Part shown: piece by piece, positions 8,001-17,212 of the stretch
How positions within the stretch are numbered: the first letter of the stretch is position 1
Layout: each line of letters opens with the position of its first letter
Source: Rhizophagus sp. LPA8_4_AMF
Lineage: Eukaryota; Glomeromycota; Glomeromycetes; Glomerales; Glomeraceae
Reading direction: 5' to 3'
Assembly: GCA_021464525.1 (NCBI GenBank)
Contig: JADRCO010001298.1
Span: 1-20,513, forward strand
DNA length: 20,513 nucleotides
Translations under genes and position numbers: made by a program
Notes under the pieces: model-generated
What the model was told of the DNA's origin: nothing
What the model saw: only the letters and a program-made list of their open reading frames with translations
The model's database searches: none

Positions 8001-10298
8001 ATGATTATTTAGCGTTAACATGTGATGTGAATAAAATGCACGTATCGGATTCCTCTTCATTCAATAGCACCGCACTACCCTAAATGTAGCTAACACAAAC
8101 GTTTATTTTATTATTTGACACCTGCCGATAACGATTGATGGTTGCAATCAATCTGGCGAGAAACCAATCTTATGATGGCATAAAATGAGTTAATATTTGA
8201 TTTCAATACAATATAAAAACATAAAGTATAGTTACCATTACAAATTTGGCTAGGTATATGATTATTTATTTGCATTGATTGTTGTCTTTATTTATTAGAC
8301 AAAAAAAAAAAAAGATTAATTTCCGTTGCGCGGAATTGTCGTTTTATATTTATTAGTTTTTATTATACATAGTCTACTATGAGTCTATGACTAAGACTAT
8401 CATGCGTATTATGTTTGACAATTGACACAAACAAAAATTACAGGTCATTCATGAAAGAAGTAATACACTATATTTATTTCAATCCTATATTTACCGCGGC
8501 GTCCAATATTTAAAAATATTTGCCCACTCATTGCTTTTTTCTTTGAAAAAGGTTCACGTGGATTTTTCTGACCTTTGATTTTTTTAGAAATAAAAAATGT
8601 ACGTGAAAAGAAAAAATCTGTTTTGTCGTTCACTGAGATTCCGGTCCGGCGGGTCCGCATTGTGTTAATTTTAGCCGGTACTATACGCAGAAAGGGATAA
8701 CTCCTAAGTTAATCCTTTTATGGGCTGTTTGTCATACAATTTACATAACATTTTTTATAATCTAAATTTAGTTGTTTTATCGAAAAAAAAAAAAAAATTT
8801 CCTTGAACCCATTCAGAGTTTTCTTTCTCTTGAATGATTTTTTTTTTACCTAAATTAGTTACTTTGTAGATTTTCCAATATTGTATTGATATGTATTAAT
8901 TATTCATTGTGTTTATACCATTTTTTTTTCATTCATTACATCATCGTTTCACGATTTTTCTTTTTAGAACAATCATACTATAATAATCATCTTTGTTGGA
9001 TGATCCTTGCAATTTTTTTCCTGCTATGTAACTGGATCGCCTAGACGCTTTAATGAATTTGGTTTTGTATGACGGATTTGTTTAACGCAGTATGCTTTTG
9101 CAAATGAAATTATTTGTGATTGCATATTCCTAATAAAGGTAAGCCGATTTAATACTATAAAAAATCATTTTATTTTTATCGATTGTTAGTTTTCCGGATT
9201 TGAAATTCATTGATTATTTTATTATTCATGGATTATTTAGACGCCTTTGTATGACAAAATTGTTTTGTATAAAAATGGCTCAAAAATTACCTTACGCTCG
9301 CTTCAATTATCAAATTTAATTTCCTCCTTTTGAACGATGTCGTTGCTTTAGGTCCTTCATCCACATTAATATTTTGTGAATAACTTATCAGTAATATCGG
9401 TTTGTTACCAGACTGTGTTTAACTTGCTAATTCAATAAAAAAAAATACTAAGACACTATATTAGATAAAATTGAGGTGTCGACGATGTCAAGGAGTTGTA
9501 CCAAAAACGAATTTCTATTCATGTATATTCTCTTCTGAATAGATTATCGAAGAGCAATGCTAACAGATTGCATGCGACCTAACTTACTTTTTTAGGTTTT
9601 TAGGATGACCCGTGTCTGCAATGGATGACTTGGGTACAGAACCAGGCAAGCATCAACCAGTAGGAATCATTCGAGCATCAATTAACACGTGATGGATATT
9701 TAGCAAGAAAATTGTTAATATTAAATTAAACAATGAATTTACAATTTACAATGAATGAAATTTTTAATATTAATATATTAACAAAATCATTTACAAAATA
9801 CTCATTATTCATTAATTTCAGGTTCAAAGTACTATATATAGAATAAAATGAAAGAACTATTTTTTTATAGAATCAAATGCCTTATGTCTTTAAGTTCTAT
9901 TCAAAGCATCTCATTATTTTTCTATTATAAGAGAGGATATTATCAAGGCGCTTTCATGTATGTTTATAGACCGAACAAACAAATCATAGAAAAAAGAATT
10001 TCATTTACCCATTTCTATATTACTTTCATATTTTTGATTTTCATTGTAAAAATATGACAATAAAAATTCTTAAAATCTCAATAGTGAAATAATTGATTGT
10101 AAAAATTTCTTCTCTAAACGAAATGATTGATTAATTACCTTTCATAGTAAAATATCAAACAATGTTATTTCTTTTTTAAAATACTTTTTATGGAGGATTT
10201 TAGAATTAAAAATGGGAATTTGACAAAGGTGTTACGTCACTTATGAGTTCATTCATTTAACACTTGATTTATCTTAGGGGAATTTATAATAAATTATT
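8001..10298. other. Long intergenic region upstream of the first N/Q-rich gene
   Basis: 2.3 kb with no gene I can support. AT-rich, with homopolymer runs near 8300 and 8785. A GC-richer patch at 9600-9700 has a minus-strand reading (9584-9690) of coding character but contains a TGA and cannot be placed in a family. From about 9950 the sequence becomes homologous to the flank upstream of the second N/Q-rich gene. The short open frame at 9848-10057 crosses this boundary and is probably not a gene. Confidence 0.4.
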
Positions 10299-10306
10299 TA
10301 TAAATA
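10299..10306 (+). promoter_or_regulatory. Candidate TATA box (TATAAATA)
   Basis: TATAAATA lies 119 bases before the ATG of the first N/Q-rich gene, a plausible distance for a fungal promoter. Such motifs are frequent by chance here. Confidence 0.3.
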
Positions 10307-10424
10307 AAGTCATTTTTATCAAGCCCTGAAAAAAAAAACTGAAATCAAATTTACAAACCGAAAAAACACTAAAGTAAATCGATTTATAAACATAAAAGTT
10401 ACAAATTCAACACTTCTTTTAAAA

Positions 10425-10838
10425 ATGGATCCTAACATTTTTGACAATAATGGTTGTTATAATTTACAACCGCCAACTGCGCAAAATATTCAAAATATTA
10501 ACGTAAATACTATTCCCAACCACAACAATGATTCTATGACGTACAACAACAATACTTTTTCATTACAACACGCAAATATGAACATGTTTTCTAATAAGAC
10601 CAATTCACAATTTTACCCTATGGCGTATGCACCACCGCAGAACGTTGGTCATTTTGGCCAACATATTTCACCAAATTATGTAGGAAATACATCCGGAAAT
10701 ACATTTGGAAATACTTCTCTTCCGTTTTTTTCCCAAAGGGAATTTGAGATTCCAGGATTTAAAATTAAGATCATCATTGAACCTATTTTGCCTATTGCTC
10801 ATCAACAAGATCAACATTTGACTAATAATCCATTCTAA
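10425..10838 (+). CDS. Asn/Gln-rich small protein with a C-terminal FEIPGFKIKI motif (family member 1)
   Basis: 137 residues, one exon, ATG in a good context (AAAATGG). Residues 1-100 are low-complexity, rich in Asn, Gln, Pro, Ser and Thr, with a GNTSGNTFGNTS mini-repeat at 87-98. Residues 105-120 form the ordered-looking part, REFEIPGFKIKIIIEP, followed by a QQDQH tail. There is no signal peptide or membrane span. It pairs with the protein at 13685: the N-termini share M[DN]PNI ... NLQP and the C-termini share QQD ... NNP. I do not recognise the family and the function is unknown. The composition is that of a prion-like or disordered protein, and the motif is short and beta-prone. E-[IL]-P-G-F also echoes the start of an HSP20 strand, but no alpha-crystallin domain follows. 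Confidence 0.65.
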   Translation: MDPNIFDNNGCYNLQPPTAQNIQNINVNTIPNHNNDSMTYNNNTFSLQHANMNMFSNKTNSQFYPMAYAPPQNVGHFGQHISPNYVGNTSGNTFGNTSLPFFSQREFEIPGFKIKIIIEPILPIAHQQDQHLTNNPF

Positions 10839-10978
10839 TATTAATAGACACATAATTATTATAAATAGTTTTAACTTTAAATTTTTGTTTTTTCTATCTT
10901 TGTATATAAACTTAAATTTATAATATGTACAATATTTAGAATAAAACATACCTAATTTTTGTAATTACTTACGATTTG

Positions 10979-10984
10979 AATAAA
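10979..10984 (+). terminator. Candidate polyadenylation signal AATAAA, member 1
   Basis: AATAAA 141 bases after the stop, followed by G. Its position within the conserved 3' flank is matched by AATAAA at 14326 in the duplicate, which supports it. Confidence 0.5.
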
Positions 10985-11328
10985 GATAAATTTAATCCTA
11001 TTTAGTCATATTATATGTTTATTTGAAGTGCTCCTACAATGAGCGATCAGTTTAATGAGTTCATCGAAAACTGACTGTTAACAGTTTGAATTTAACGAAT
11101 TAAAACTTACTATCAAATAATAAATTCTGCTGATTTACGATGTTCCTGAAATTCTAGTTTCGTTCACGTACAGTACTATAGGTGAAATTTGTCCAGAAAT
11201 TAAAAAATTCAAGTTTTAGCGAAAAATGCAGTTTAATACTTTATCAATTATGACGTGATTATTAACTAGGGAAACGGATCCCGGTATTAAAGTCCGAAAT
11301 GAACATATAATTACCGGACAACGGGGCA

Positions 11329-11336
11329 TGACGTCA
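11329..11336. promoter_or_regulatory. Perfect CRE-like octamer TGACGTCA
   Basis: A palindromic site for CREB/ATF-type bZIP factors in other eukaryotes. It stands in a GC-richer patch but is 2.3 kb from the next start, so a regulatory role is speculative. Confidence 0.2.
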
Positions 11337-12316
11337 TCATCAAGCCTTCGGACCAATAAAGATCATATGAACCATATGAACCGACACATGACTATAAATT
11401 AGTATATCGTAACCTATTGGTCCAATACTGTACACGTGCAGCCCACACAAATTCTAATACTGATATCATATGATCGCCAATTTCGGTCTTGATTTTTGTT
11501 AAATGTTTCACTAGTTTACCTAAATTAGTCTTTTACAAAGTTATCGTAATATGATCATTCATTGATTACCAAATATGAACTCATTTCAAAGTTTCATTAT
11601 TCCCCTTAACCTTGTGTTTATACCAAAAACAGTCTCTTTCATCTTTCACTATATACTAATTAGTTTTTTCATTAAAAGAGTTTATTTTGAAAGAGTATTG
11701 TTGATATTTTGTAGACTTTCAATGTATACTAAAAATATAGAATATTGCATACTCCATTTAGTCATACTAAAATGATAGTATTCATTTGCTGAATAATTAT
11801 TCTAGTTGCCTTTCAACCTTTTCTCGTTACAATAAATGATTTAATTTTGATTTATTTGGAAAAATAAAAAAGCGTAAGAATTTATCTTGTTAGAGTGAAT
11901 GAATTTATTTATAGTTCTTTAATTATTTACTTAATTCATTTGTAGGATTTTCCATTTAATTCCTCTATTTAGTTCGATTGTGAATCTTCAAAATTCCCGT
12001 TCATTTATATGTATGATCATTCAAGGATAATAGTTTTGTACGACAAGTTTCTATAAAAGATTAATAATTTTTTATAGAATAATCAATATTATTATTGCTT
12101 TCAATTAAATAAATATAGAAATTAAAAGAACAAAGATTTCTAAAATATTTAATCTAATATATTAGGTCTGTATGTCAAAGTAATTGATCACAAGAACTGT
12201 TTTGTAAATTATATAAATACATGTCTTTTGAATTTGAATTCTTCAATTAGATCAAAAAACAACATTCACTATTTCTCTTATCAGAATAACATACTCGATG
12301 TTAAACCTATCGATAA

Positions 12317-12726
12317 TTCTGGAAATATATTATTGTGGGTCTGCCTGGAAATAGAGCTAATAATATAAAATACGAACCGAAGTCGCAGGAATTTTTAAAA
12401 AAGGCTTTGAAGATAAGAACGCAACTTCAAATTGATGACGAGTATGTATTGAAATCCACTATTCAATCTCACGGATGAATTGAATGTAATGACAGCGGCG
12501 GTATCAATCATTTAGGCATAAGTTCACAGATAAGATCATTGACTGTGACGACAATAGCATTCTTACCAAGACACTTCAATATAATAAACGTCAACGAGCC
12601 CAAATAAGTGAGATGGTCGTTCCATCCAAAATTGCAAATTCTAATCCTAAATCTCGTTCCATCCCACCCCTAAATCCCAAAATCCCATCATTCATGAAAA
12701 ACCACAGGCTGTGCGCACTCCTATAA
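12317..12726 (+). pseudogene. Decayed protein-coding relic, family unknown
   Basis: Frame 12317-12607 is open for 96 codons apart from one TGA at 12476. It has ordinary protein composition, unlike its surroundings: GLPGNRANNIKYEPKSQEF, a Lys-rich helix-like stretch, then IDDEYVLKSTIQSHG. A second frame, 12493-12726, is open for 77 codons, with IIDCDDNSILTKTLQYNK and a Pro/Lys-rich end (SRSIPPLNPKIP). The overlap suggests one ancestral gene that gained a stop and a frameshift. Local GC is higher than in the flanks. It does not resemble the N/Q-rich family. I do not recognise the protein; a transposon-borne origin is possible because a repeat shared with 6051 follows directly. Confidence 0.45.
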
Positions 12727-13111
12727 ATCCTATCCATAACTCGGGCCAAATTTTTCTTACGTCCGGCCAGAATTAAGATCGTGTACCGTCACGTGTCGTC
12801 GCCAAAACTACTAACTTGCAGCGGTTATGAAATATCATATTTATTAAAGCTTGCAAATCATACAGGTGGAAGATTATTTAGCACCAGAGGTCCCACTTTA
12901 ACTCGGGTTGCATAGTTAATCTGAAATTTATAGTATTGTAATCTTTTGGAAACCACAATGTAATTAATAATGATGATGATTTTTGATTGGTTAGGAGAAG
13001 TTTCGCGACCATTTTTGATTCAAGTCGCATCCCAAAATATGAAGTTAGTGCCTTGGTGAACTCGACAAAAGCATCTACATGTTTTCAAACATGCGATAGT
13101 GGACTACTTGG
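12727..13111. other. Mixed repeat and possible coding debris
   Basis: Begins with a repeat also seen at 6051. A frame ending at a TAG near 12930 reads YLLKLANHTGGRLFSTRGP on the plus strand. Around 12990-13110 both strands have protein-like readings (plus KYEVSALVNSTKASTCFQTC). None can be tied to a gene; they may be exon fragments or decay products. Confidence 0.25.
12742..12774. repeat. Short dispersed repeat, second copy of 6051-6080
   Basis: CGGGCCAAATTT followed after about nine bases by CCGGCCAGAATT, matching CGGGCCAAATTT ... CCGGCCAGGATT at 6051-6080. Probably a fragment of the same transposon family. Confidence 0.45.
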
Positions 13112-13684
13112 TAGTCTTTCATATTTCTCTTCAACAAAAAACAAAATAATTAGTAAAAGAATGAATAAAAAATAAAAATTGAACTCATTCATTCTCAATT
13201 TACTTTCATATTATTTTCTTCATTGTAAATATTTGAAAATGGTAATAAATAAAATGCTTTCAACTTTCAAAGTTTTGCACTACGAATATAAATGAATACT
13301 TTTATAGTAAAATATCAAATGTTTTGTTTAAATTACTTAATATAGAAGATTATTTTATCTACAATTTAAATAATTAATAAAATGGTAATTTTGACAAAGA
13401 ACATTACACATGCCTTCATTCATTTATATCATATTTATCATACTATTGTAATATATTAAGTACAGTATATAGAAAGACAAAATCAAAGAATCAAAGAAAA
13501 CGTCAATGAATTAAAGAAAAAAAATAATGTATTAAGGAAAGATTCAATGAATTATAAGGAAATTAATAAAATTATAGGAAAATTTTAAATATAAATAATC
13601 AAGTTTCTTCCGAAGATTTGAAAAATAAAAAAAATCGATTAATTTCCAATTTAAAAACATAAAACAACGTATCGTTTAAAAAAG

Positions 13685-14155
13685 ATGAATCCTAATATTC
13701 CTAATAATATCGACAATTCCGGATTTATTGATAATGGTTATCCTAATTTACAACCATTACCAAATATCAATTTGAATGCTACAACGAACTATCCTACGAC
13801 ATTTACTTTTGATTCGCAATTCCCTTCTCCACCACTCGATTTTCAGACTCAATTTGAGACGCCCGGATTTAAAATTAACATAAATATTACACAATATCAC
13901 CAACAAAGTTTTCCAAATAATCCAGCCAAGTTCTCTAATGCAACTGAAGCTTCAGCTTCATTCTCGTATGCGCAGTGCATCGGCAATTTGGCGCAGCAGA
14001 TTATATCTTCTCCACAATCTGAAACCTTTAGAACCTTTAACTTCGAAATTTCCGGATTCAAGATAAAAATCACCGTTATGCCTACTTCTAATCCAATGTT
14101 TCAACAAGATCACCAATATATGATTGCAAATAACCCGCAGCAACAAAATCAATGA
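13685..14155 (+). CDS. Asn/Gln-rich small protein with two GFKI motifs (family member 2)
   Basis: 156 residues, one exon. The N-terminus (MNPNIPNN ... YPNLQPLPNINLN) matches member 1. Two motif copies are present: QFETPGFKININI at 57-69 and NFEISGFKIKITV at 119-131. They are separated by a Ser/Ala-rich linker, and each is followed by a Gln-rich stretch (YHQQSFPNNP and FQQDHQYM...ANNP). The second copy aligns with the single motif of member 1, including the QQD...NNP tail, so the first is probably an internal duplication. In copy 2 the Pro of PGF is Ser. No signal peptide, membrane segment or known domain is visible. Function unknown. Same strand and spacing pattern as its neighbours. Confidence 0.65.
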   Translation: MNPNIPNNIDNSGFIDNGYPNLQPLPNINLNATTNYPTTFTFDSQFPSPPLDFQTQFETPGFKININITQYHQQSFPNNPAKFSNATEASASFSYAQCIGNLAQQIISSPQSETFRTFNFEISGFKIKITVMPTSNPMFQQDHQYMIANNPQQQNQ

Positions 14156-14325
14156 ATTATTTACATTAGCTTTTATTTGATTTAAAATTTCAACGAAATT
14201 TTATAACAATCCTTATATTTGATTTTAAATTTGTTTTTCTTTAATTTTTCTTAATTTGTTTGTACAATATATATACTATACTGTAAGAACGAAACATACC
14301 TAATCGTCGTATATTAGATAAATTA

Positions 14326-14331
14326 AATAAA
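14326..14331 (+). terminator. Candidate polyadenylation signal AATAAA, member 2
   Basis: AATAAAG 171 bases after the stop, in the flank conserved with member 1 (downstream of ACATACCTAAT in both). Confidence 0.5.
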
Positions 14332-14440
14332 GAACAGTTTTAATATTATTTTCTATTTTTATATATATTCATTTTGAAGCTTTCCTTCAAGAGACGTGAA
14401 AGAGTGATTAATTTGTGATTTTATCGATAACTGACTGTGT

Positions 14441-15247
14441 CACACCGCGTTTACAATCACGTGTTAGTATAAGTCAGCGACATAACATTTTCTATACGTT
14501 TTACGGTTTGTTTGCTACAAACTTCACAATTTAAAGGATATTGTATTTTAAATATTTAATCTTTTATTAAAAAAAGAAAGCATGTAAGTCATGTAAGTAC
14601 TTATTTTCTTGAATTTTAATAGGGTTTTATATAAAGATTTCATGTCCATAGAAATTTGAGAAACTCAGTTGATTAAATAAAATTGTTAAGGTATTTTAAA
14701 CAATGTATATTTTTTGTTAATATAACAATCGTTATTACATCCTTAATTTCTTTTTACACAGAAACTTTATGCTAACATTTTGATATTTAACATTTTATAT
14801 CACAGTCTTTTTGATATTAATAATCATGATTTTTACGGCTGCGCCGTGAAAATCATTGATATCCACAGTTCCCCGTGAAATAACTATTACATATTTGATA
14901 TTCATTGTGATGAATGATTTTTATTTGTGAAACAGTTAATAATTTAGGCTACTAACGAAATTGTGGCGCATTATGATACTCCTGTGTAATTTAGGGACAT
15001 GAGCTAATAGGGCTACTTATGAAATTAATATTAGCTAATATATGTCACTGCCCTTACCGAGTTCATGTTTTTCTTTACAACCTTTTCTCTAAAAAAAAAA
15101 GAAAGAAAGAAAGAAAAGCAAAATATCTTTTTCAGGTTTCTTTAACCTCTTAGAATGACGTTTTCAAATACAAATATTACATTATAGCGCTATAAAATTA
15201 ACAACTGTACAGCATACACAAAATCGGGTTTATCCGAAAACGTTCCT
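14441..15247. other. Intergenic region downstream of member 2
   Basis: AT-rich. Holds the hairpin at 14826-14856, a pair of direct repeats (GGCTACTAACGAAATT 14947-14962 and GGCTACTTATGAAATT 15011-15026) that may be transposon debris, and a GAAA tract at 15091-15118. No gene seen. Confidence 0.4.
14826..14856. repeat. Short hairpin with GC-rich tip
   Basis: ATGATTTTTACGGC (14826-14839) and GCCGTGAAAATCAT (14843-14856) are inverted copies with one mismatch around a TGC loop. GATAT sequences extend the symmetry outward with gaps. Probably a foldback repeat remnant. Confidence 0.6.
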
Positions 15248-15480
15248 TTAAGAATTTACATCAGTTTCATTTAACTCAATTTCAACTGCTTGTAAAATTT
15301 TGCTTTCATTAAATCCAGTTGTTTGCAATACTTCAATAATGCAAATTATCGGATTATCACATTTTCTACTACGATTGATTTTTGTTTATTTTTTATTATG
15401 AAGTAATATTTATCAAGTTTTAATTTGGTTGCTTTCAAGCAGTGTAGTACAAGCTGAATTTGGTTATTTAACAAAGTGAG
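15248..15480 (-). pseudogene. Decayed or partial 3' exon, family unknown
   Basis: On the minus strand, frame 15480-15346 is open for 44 codons and reads NNQIQLVLHCLKATKLKLDK, then YYFIIKNKQKSIVVENVIIR. It overlaps frame 15385-15248, open for 45 codons, which reads NPIICIIEVLQTTGFNESKI, then LQAVEIELNETDVNS and a stop. Both have balanced, amphipathic composition, unlike the N/Q-rich neighbours. Most simply, one C-terminal coding segment has a frameshift near 15350-15385. The TGF-N-E-S-K-I-L-Q-A-V stretch recalls the helix-turn-helix pattern of UBA-like domains, but this is weak. No upstream exon is evident. Confidence 0.4.
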
Positions 15481-16065
15481 TTATATCTGATTTTTGATGA
15501 TCTTAGATAATCTATAAAATAGATATTTATTAGTAACACTGATCATTATGTCATTGACTTATTTGTAGTTTTATTCATTCAAATTTAATCAGATCATAAA
15601 CCACGTTGCTTTTGTTTTTTTTATAAAAGAATAGAATCATTCTGAAACTAAACAATATATAGTATAGTCACTATAGTGTTATAATATATCATTGGTCTTT
15701 AAATATATTATATTAGTAATCATTTATTATTTTATTTGTTGTATATATAACATAATTTCATTTACTTATACTTATTATATTTTAATAAATTTCAAGCCTT
15801 TATTTTAATGTTGTGGCTATGATATTAATTATTTATTTATATTTATTATCAAAATATTTTCGTCACTTGTTATAAATATTATTTAAACATAAGAATTTTT
15901 TTTGTTTTTTTTTTTGATTGTTATAAAAATATTTATTAATGATTGTTTTTATTCTAGCTTTATTAAATCACATTAATTTTTTTTTTTAACACTTTGTCAG
16001 TTTAAATAATAGTTTTCACTTGCTTGTATAGTATATTATTTTTTTTTTTAAAAAAAAAAAATTCT
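15481..16065. other. AT-rich intergenic region upstream of member 3
   Basis: Very AT-rich, with long T runs and a T-run/A-run palindrome at about 16039-16061. No coding relic seen. Confidence 0.45.
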
Positions 16066-16073
16066 TATAAATA
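16066..16073 (+). promoter_or_regulatory. Candidate TATA box (TATAAATA)
   Basis: TATAAATA 393 bases before the ATG of member 3, just after the T/A palindrome. If used, the leader would be long and would include the short reading frame at 16267-16332. Confidence 0.25.
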
Positions 16074-16210
16074 GGTGATAAAAAGTCGTAAAAAAAAAAT
16101 ATTCAGCGTATATTTCTTTGTTTCAAACTTCTTTATATTTAATAAAAGAAAAAAATAGAACATCATTTACATAAATTATAATTTTTCTTATTGTATTTTT
16201 AATTAATTAA

Positions 16211-16332
16211 TTATTTATTTATTTTATTTTTTTGTTCTATTATCTCTTTAATTGGTAAGGCAACAAATGCATCAGACCAACGCAACTGTCTTCCTTGCCG
16301 CTTACCATCAAGAAGATCCACCAACTTACTGA
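16211..16332. other. GC-rich island: possible minus-strand last exon or plus-strand upstream ORF
   Basis: About 75 bases (16255-16330) stand out from the AT-rich flanks. Minus reading: after TTTTTCAG (an acceptor-like end near 16328) the frame runs 38 codons to a TAA at 16211 and contains KLVDLLDGKRQGRQLRWSDA followed by FVALPIKE. Plus reading: ATG 16267 to TGA 16330 gives a 21-residue peptide, MHQTNATVFLAAYHQEDPPT plus Y, within the probable leader of member 3. The minus reading looks more like a conserved protein, but no upstream exon is visible and member 3 lies in the way, so an exon relic is likely. Confidence 0.35.
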
Positions 16333-16465
16333 AAAATTAAAATCATATTTTTTTGGTGCGTAAAAGCTCGACAAATTAGATTAAGAAACTTCTGGAAGTC
16401 ATAAACTTATAATAAAAAAAATCCCCAACATTTGAAAAAGAAAACTCAACATTTGTCTTCGTGTT

Positions 16466-16811
16466 ATGGAAAGCTTTCAAAATTTCAATGTTGGAGGCAG
16501 AGATATGAGAACTGCATACAACTATCCTCCTAACGGCACTAATTCTTCGGTACCTAATAGTACGCCAGCGGTTGCACCTAATTTTAATGGAAAGATTTCG
16601 CCGTTTCAAACAAATCATTTTGTAAATCCTGATATTCAGCAAATCCCTCCAAATGTTTGCAATGATGTGATCAATTTTAATCTACCTTGTGTCAGTTCTT
16701 TTCCTCTTCCTGACAATAATCCTTTCATTATGGATAATCCTCCTCATGCGGTGAATGATATTTATCAAGGTCAAGAATCCTCTACAATGCGTGATTATTA
16801 TATGTTACTTC

Positions 16812-16849
<38 letters not shown>

Positions 16850-17212
16850 AAACGAGTCTATGAGCTCCCTGGGTTTCCTGGATATAAAGTCGAATTAATT
16901 TTCACTCCCATAAACAATCACCAATTCACACAATCCATGTGCCCCGATGGGCAGATTTTATCATCACGATCTGAAATTCCAGGCGCTAATCGAAAAAGTT
17001 TTTTAAATAATAATGGAAGTAATAATTCTAACCCATCATATTTGCCTGATAATAATTATGGTCAACAATCCTCCATAGCCACCACCAGTCTGCAGAATTG
17101 TCAAAATTGTTACAATCCATCACAACAACATCACTTTGAGTCCCCATTCGATGGGTATAAAATTCCTAATAATAATCCACAAAATAATTGCAACGGTGTG
17201 AATAATTTTTAA
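16466..17212 (+). CDS. Asn/Gln-rich protein with a polyGln tract and ELPGF-GYKVEL motif (family member 3)
   Basis: 248 residues, one exon, the longest member. Residues 1-110 are rich in Asn and Pro. Residues 116-128 are 13 Gln, all encoded by CAA. Directly after come KRVYELPGFPGYKVELIFTP (129-148), which aligns with the FEIPGFKIKIIIEP motif of member 1 with a three-residue insertion (FPG). A weak second copy, FESPFDGYKI, is at 224-233, and EIPG recurs at 170-173. The C-terminal half is Asn/Ser/Gln-rich with two close cysteines (C212, C215). There is no signal peptide or membrane span. Function unknown. The ATG at 16466 is the first in frame; the next is Met14. Confidence 0.65.
16811..16849 (+). 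repeat. (CAA)13 microsatellite encoding polyGln
   Basis: Thirteen perfect CAA codons in member 3, with no CAG interruptions. Pure tracts of this type are prone to length change, so the Gln count may differ between strains or nuclei. Confidence 0.95.

Larger units (their letters stand above)
9950..11080 (+). repeat. Tandem segmental duplication, unit 1
   Basis: Contains the first N/Q-rich gene. It matches 13112-14440 in patches outside the coding region: upstream TACTTTCATATT, TTTTCATTGTAAA, TAGTAAAATATCAAA, and a TTGACAAAG ... TTCATTCATTTA block; just before the ATG an AAACATAAAA stretch; downstream ACATACCTAAT, AATAAAG and TCGAAAACTGACTGT (TCGATAACTGACTGT in the other). Boundaries are approximate. 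Confidence 0.55.
10839..12316. other. Intergenic region between family members 1 and 2
   Basis: The first 240 bases are the 3' part of the duplication unit. A GC-richer patch at 11270-11480 carries a perfect TGACGTCA, a 9-base inverted repeat (GGACCAATA 11350-11358 and TATTGGTCC 11415-11423) and a doubled CATATGAAC. The rest is AT-rich. The open frame at 11575-11775 is hydrophobic and unsupported. Confidence 0.4.
13112..14440 (+). repeat. Tandem segmental duplication, unit 2
   Basis: Contains family member 2 and matches 9950-11080 in the upstream, leader and downstream blocks listed there. The similarity is patchy, so the duplication is not recent. The interval 13176-13684 is otherwise only AT-rich upstream sequence, with a run of AAAGAA/ATGAATTA-type repeats at 13480-13560. 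Confidence 0.55.

Noticed and set aside
8445..8660. 71-codon minus-strand open frame, basic, beginning MRTRRTG
   Set aside because: No family, no clear promoter or polyadenylation signal, low-complexity Lys/Phe composition expected by chance in this AT-rich DNA.
9038..9265. Two TAGACGC...TTGTATGAC segments about 196 bases apart, with a weaker TTTTGTACGAC near 12035
   Set aside because: Short matches with different internal spacing; not convincing as a repeat family.
9584..9690. Minus-strand reading with IDARMIPTG, vaguely like an aldose 1-epimerase strand
   Set aside because: Contains a TGA, is very short, and the resemblance covers only a few residues.
9848..10057. 69-codon plus-strand open frame before member 1
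   Set aside because: Hydrophobic, AT-driven, and its right half lies in the duplicated upstream flank, where the second copy has no matching frame.
12987..13175. 62-codon plus-strand open frame
   Set aside because: Starts with TTG, and an equally good reading exists on the other strand, so strand and reality are undecided.
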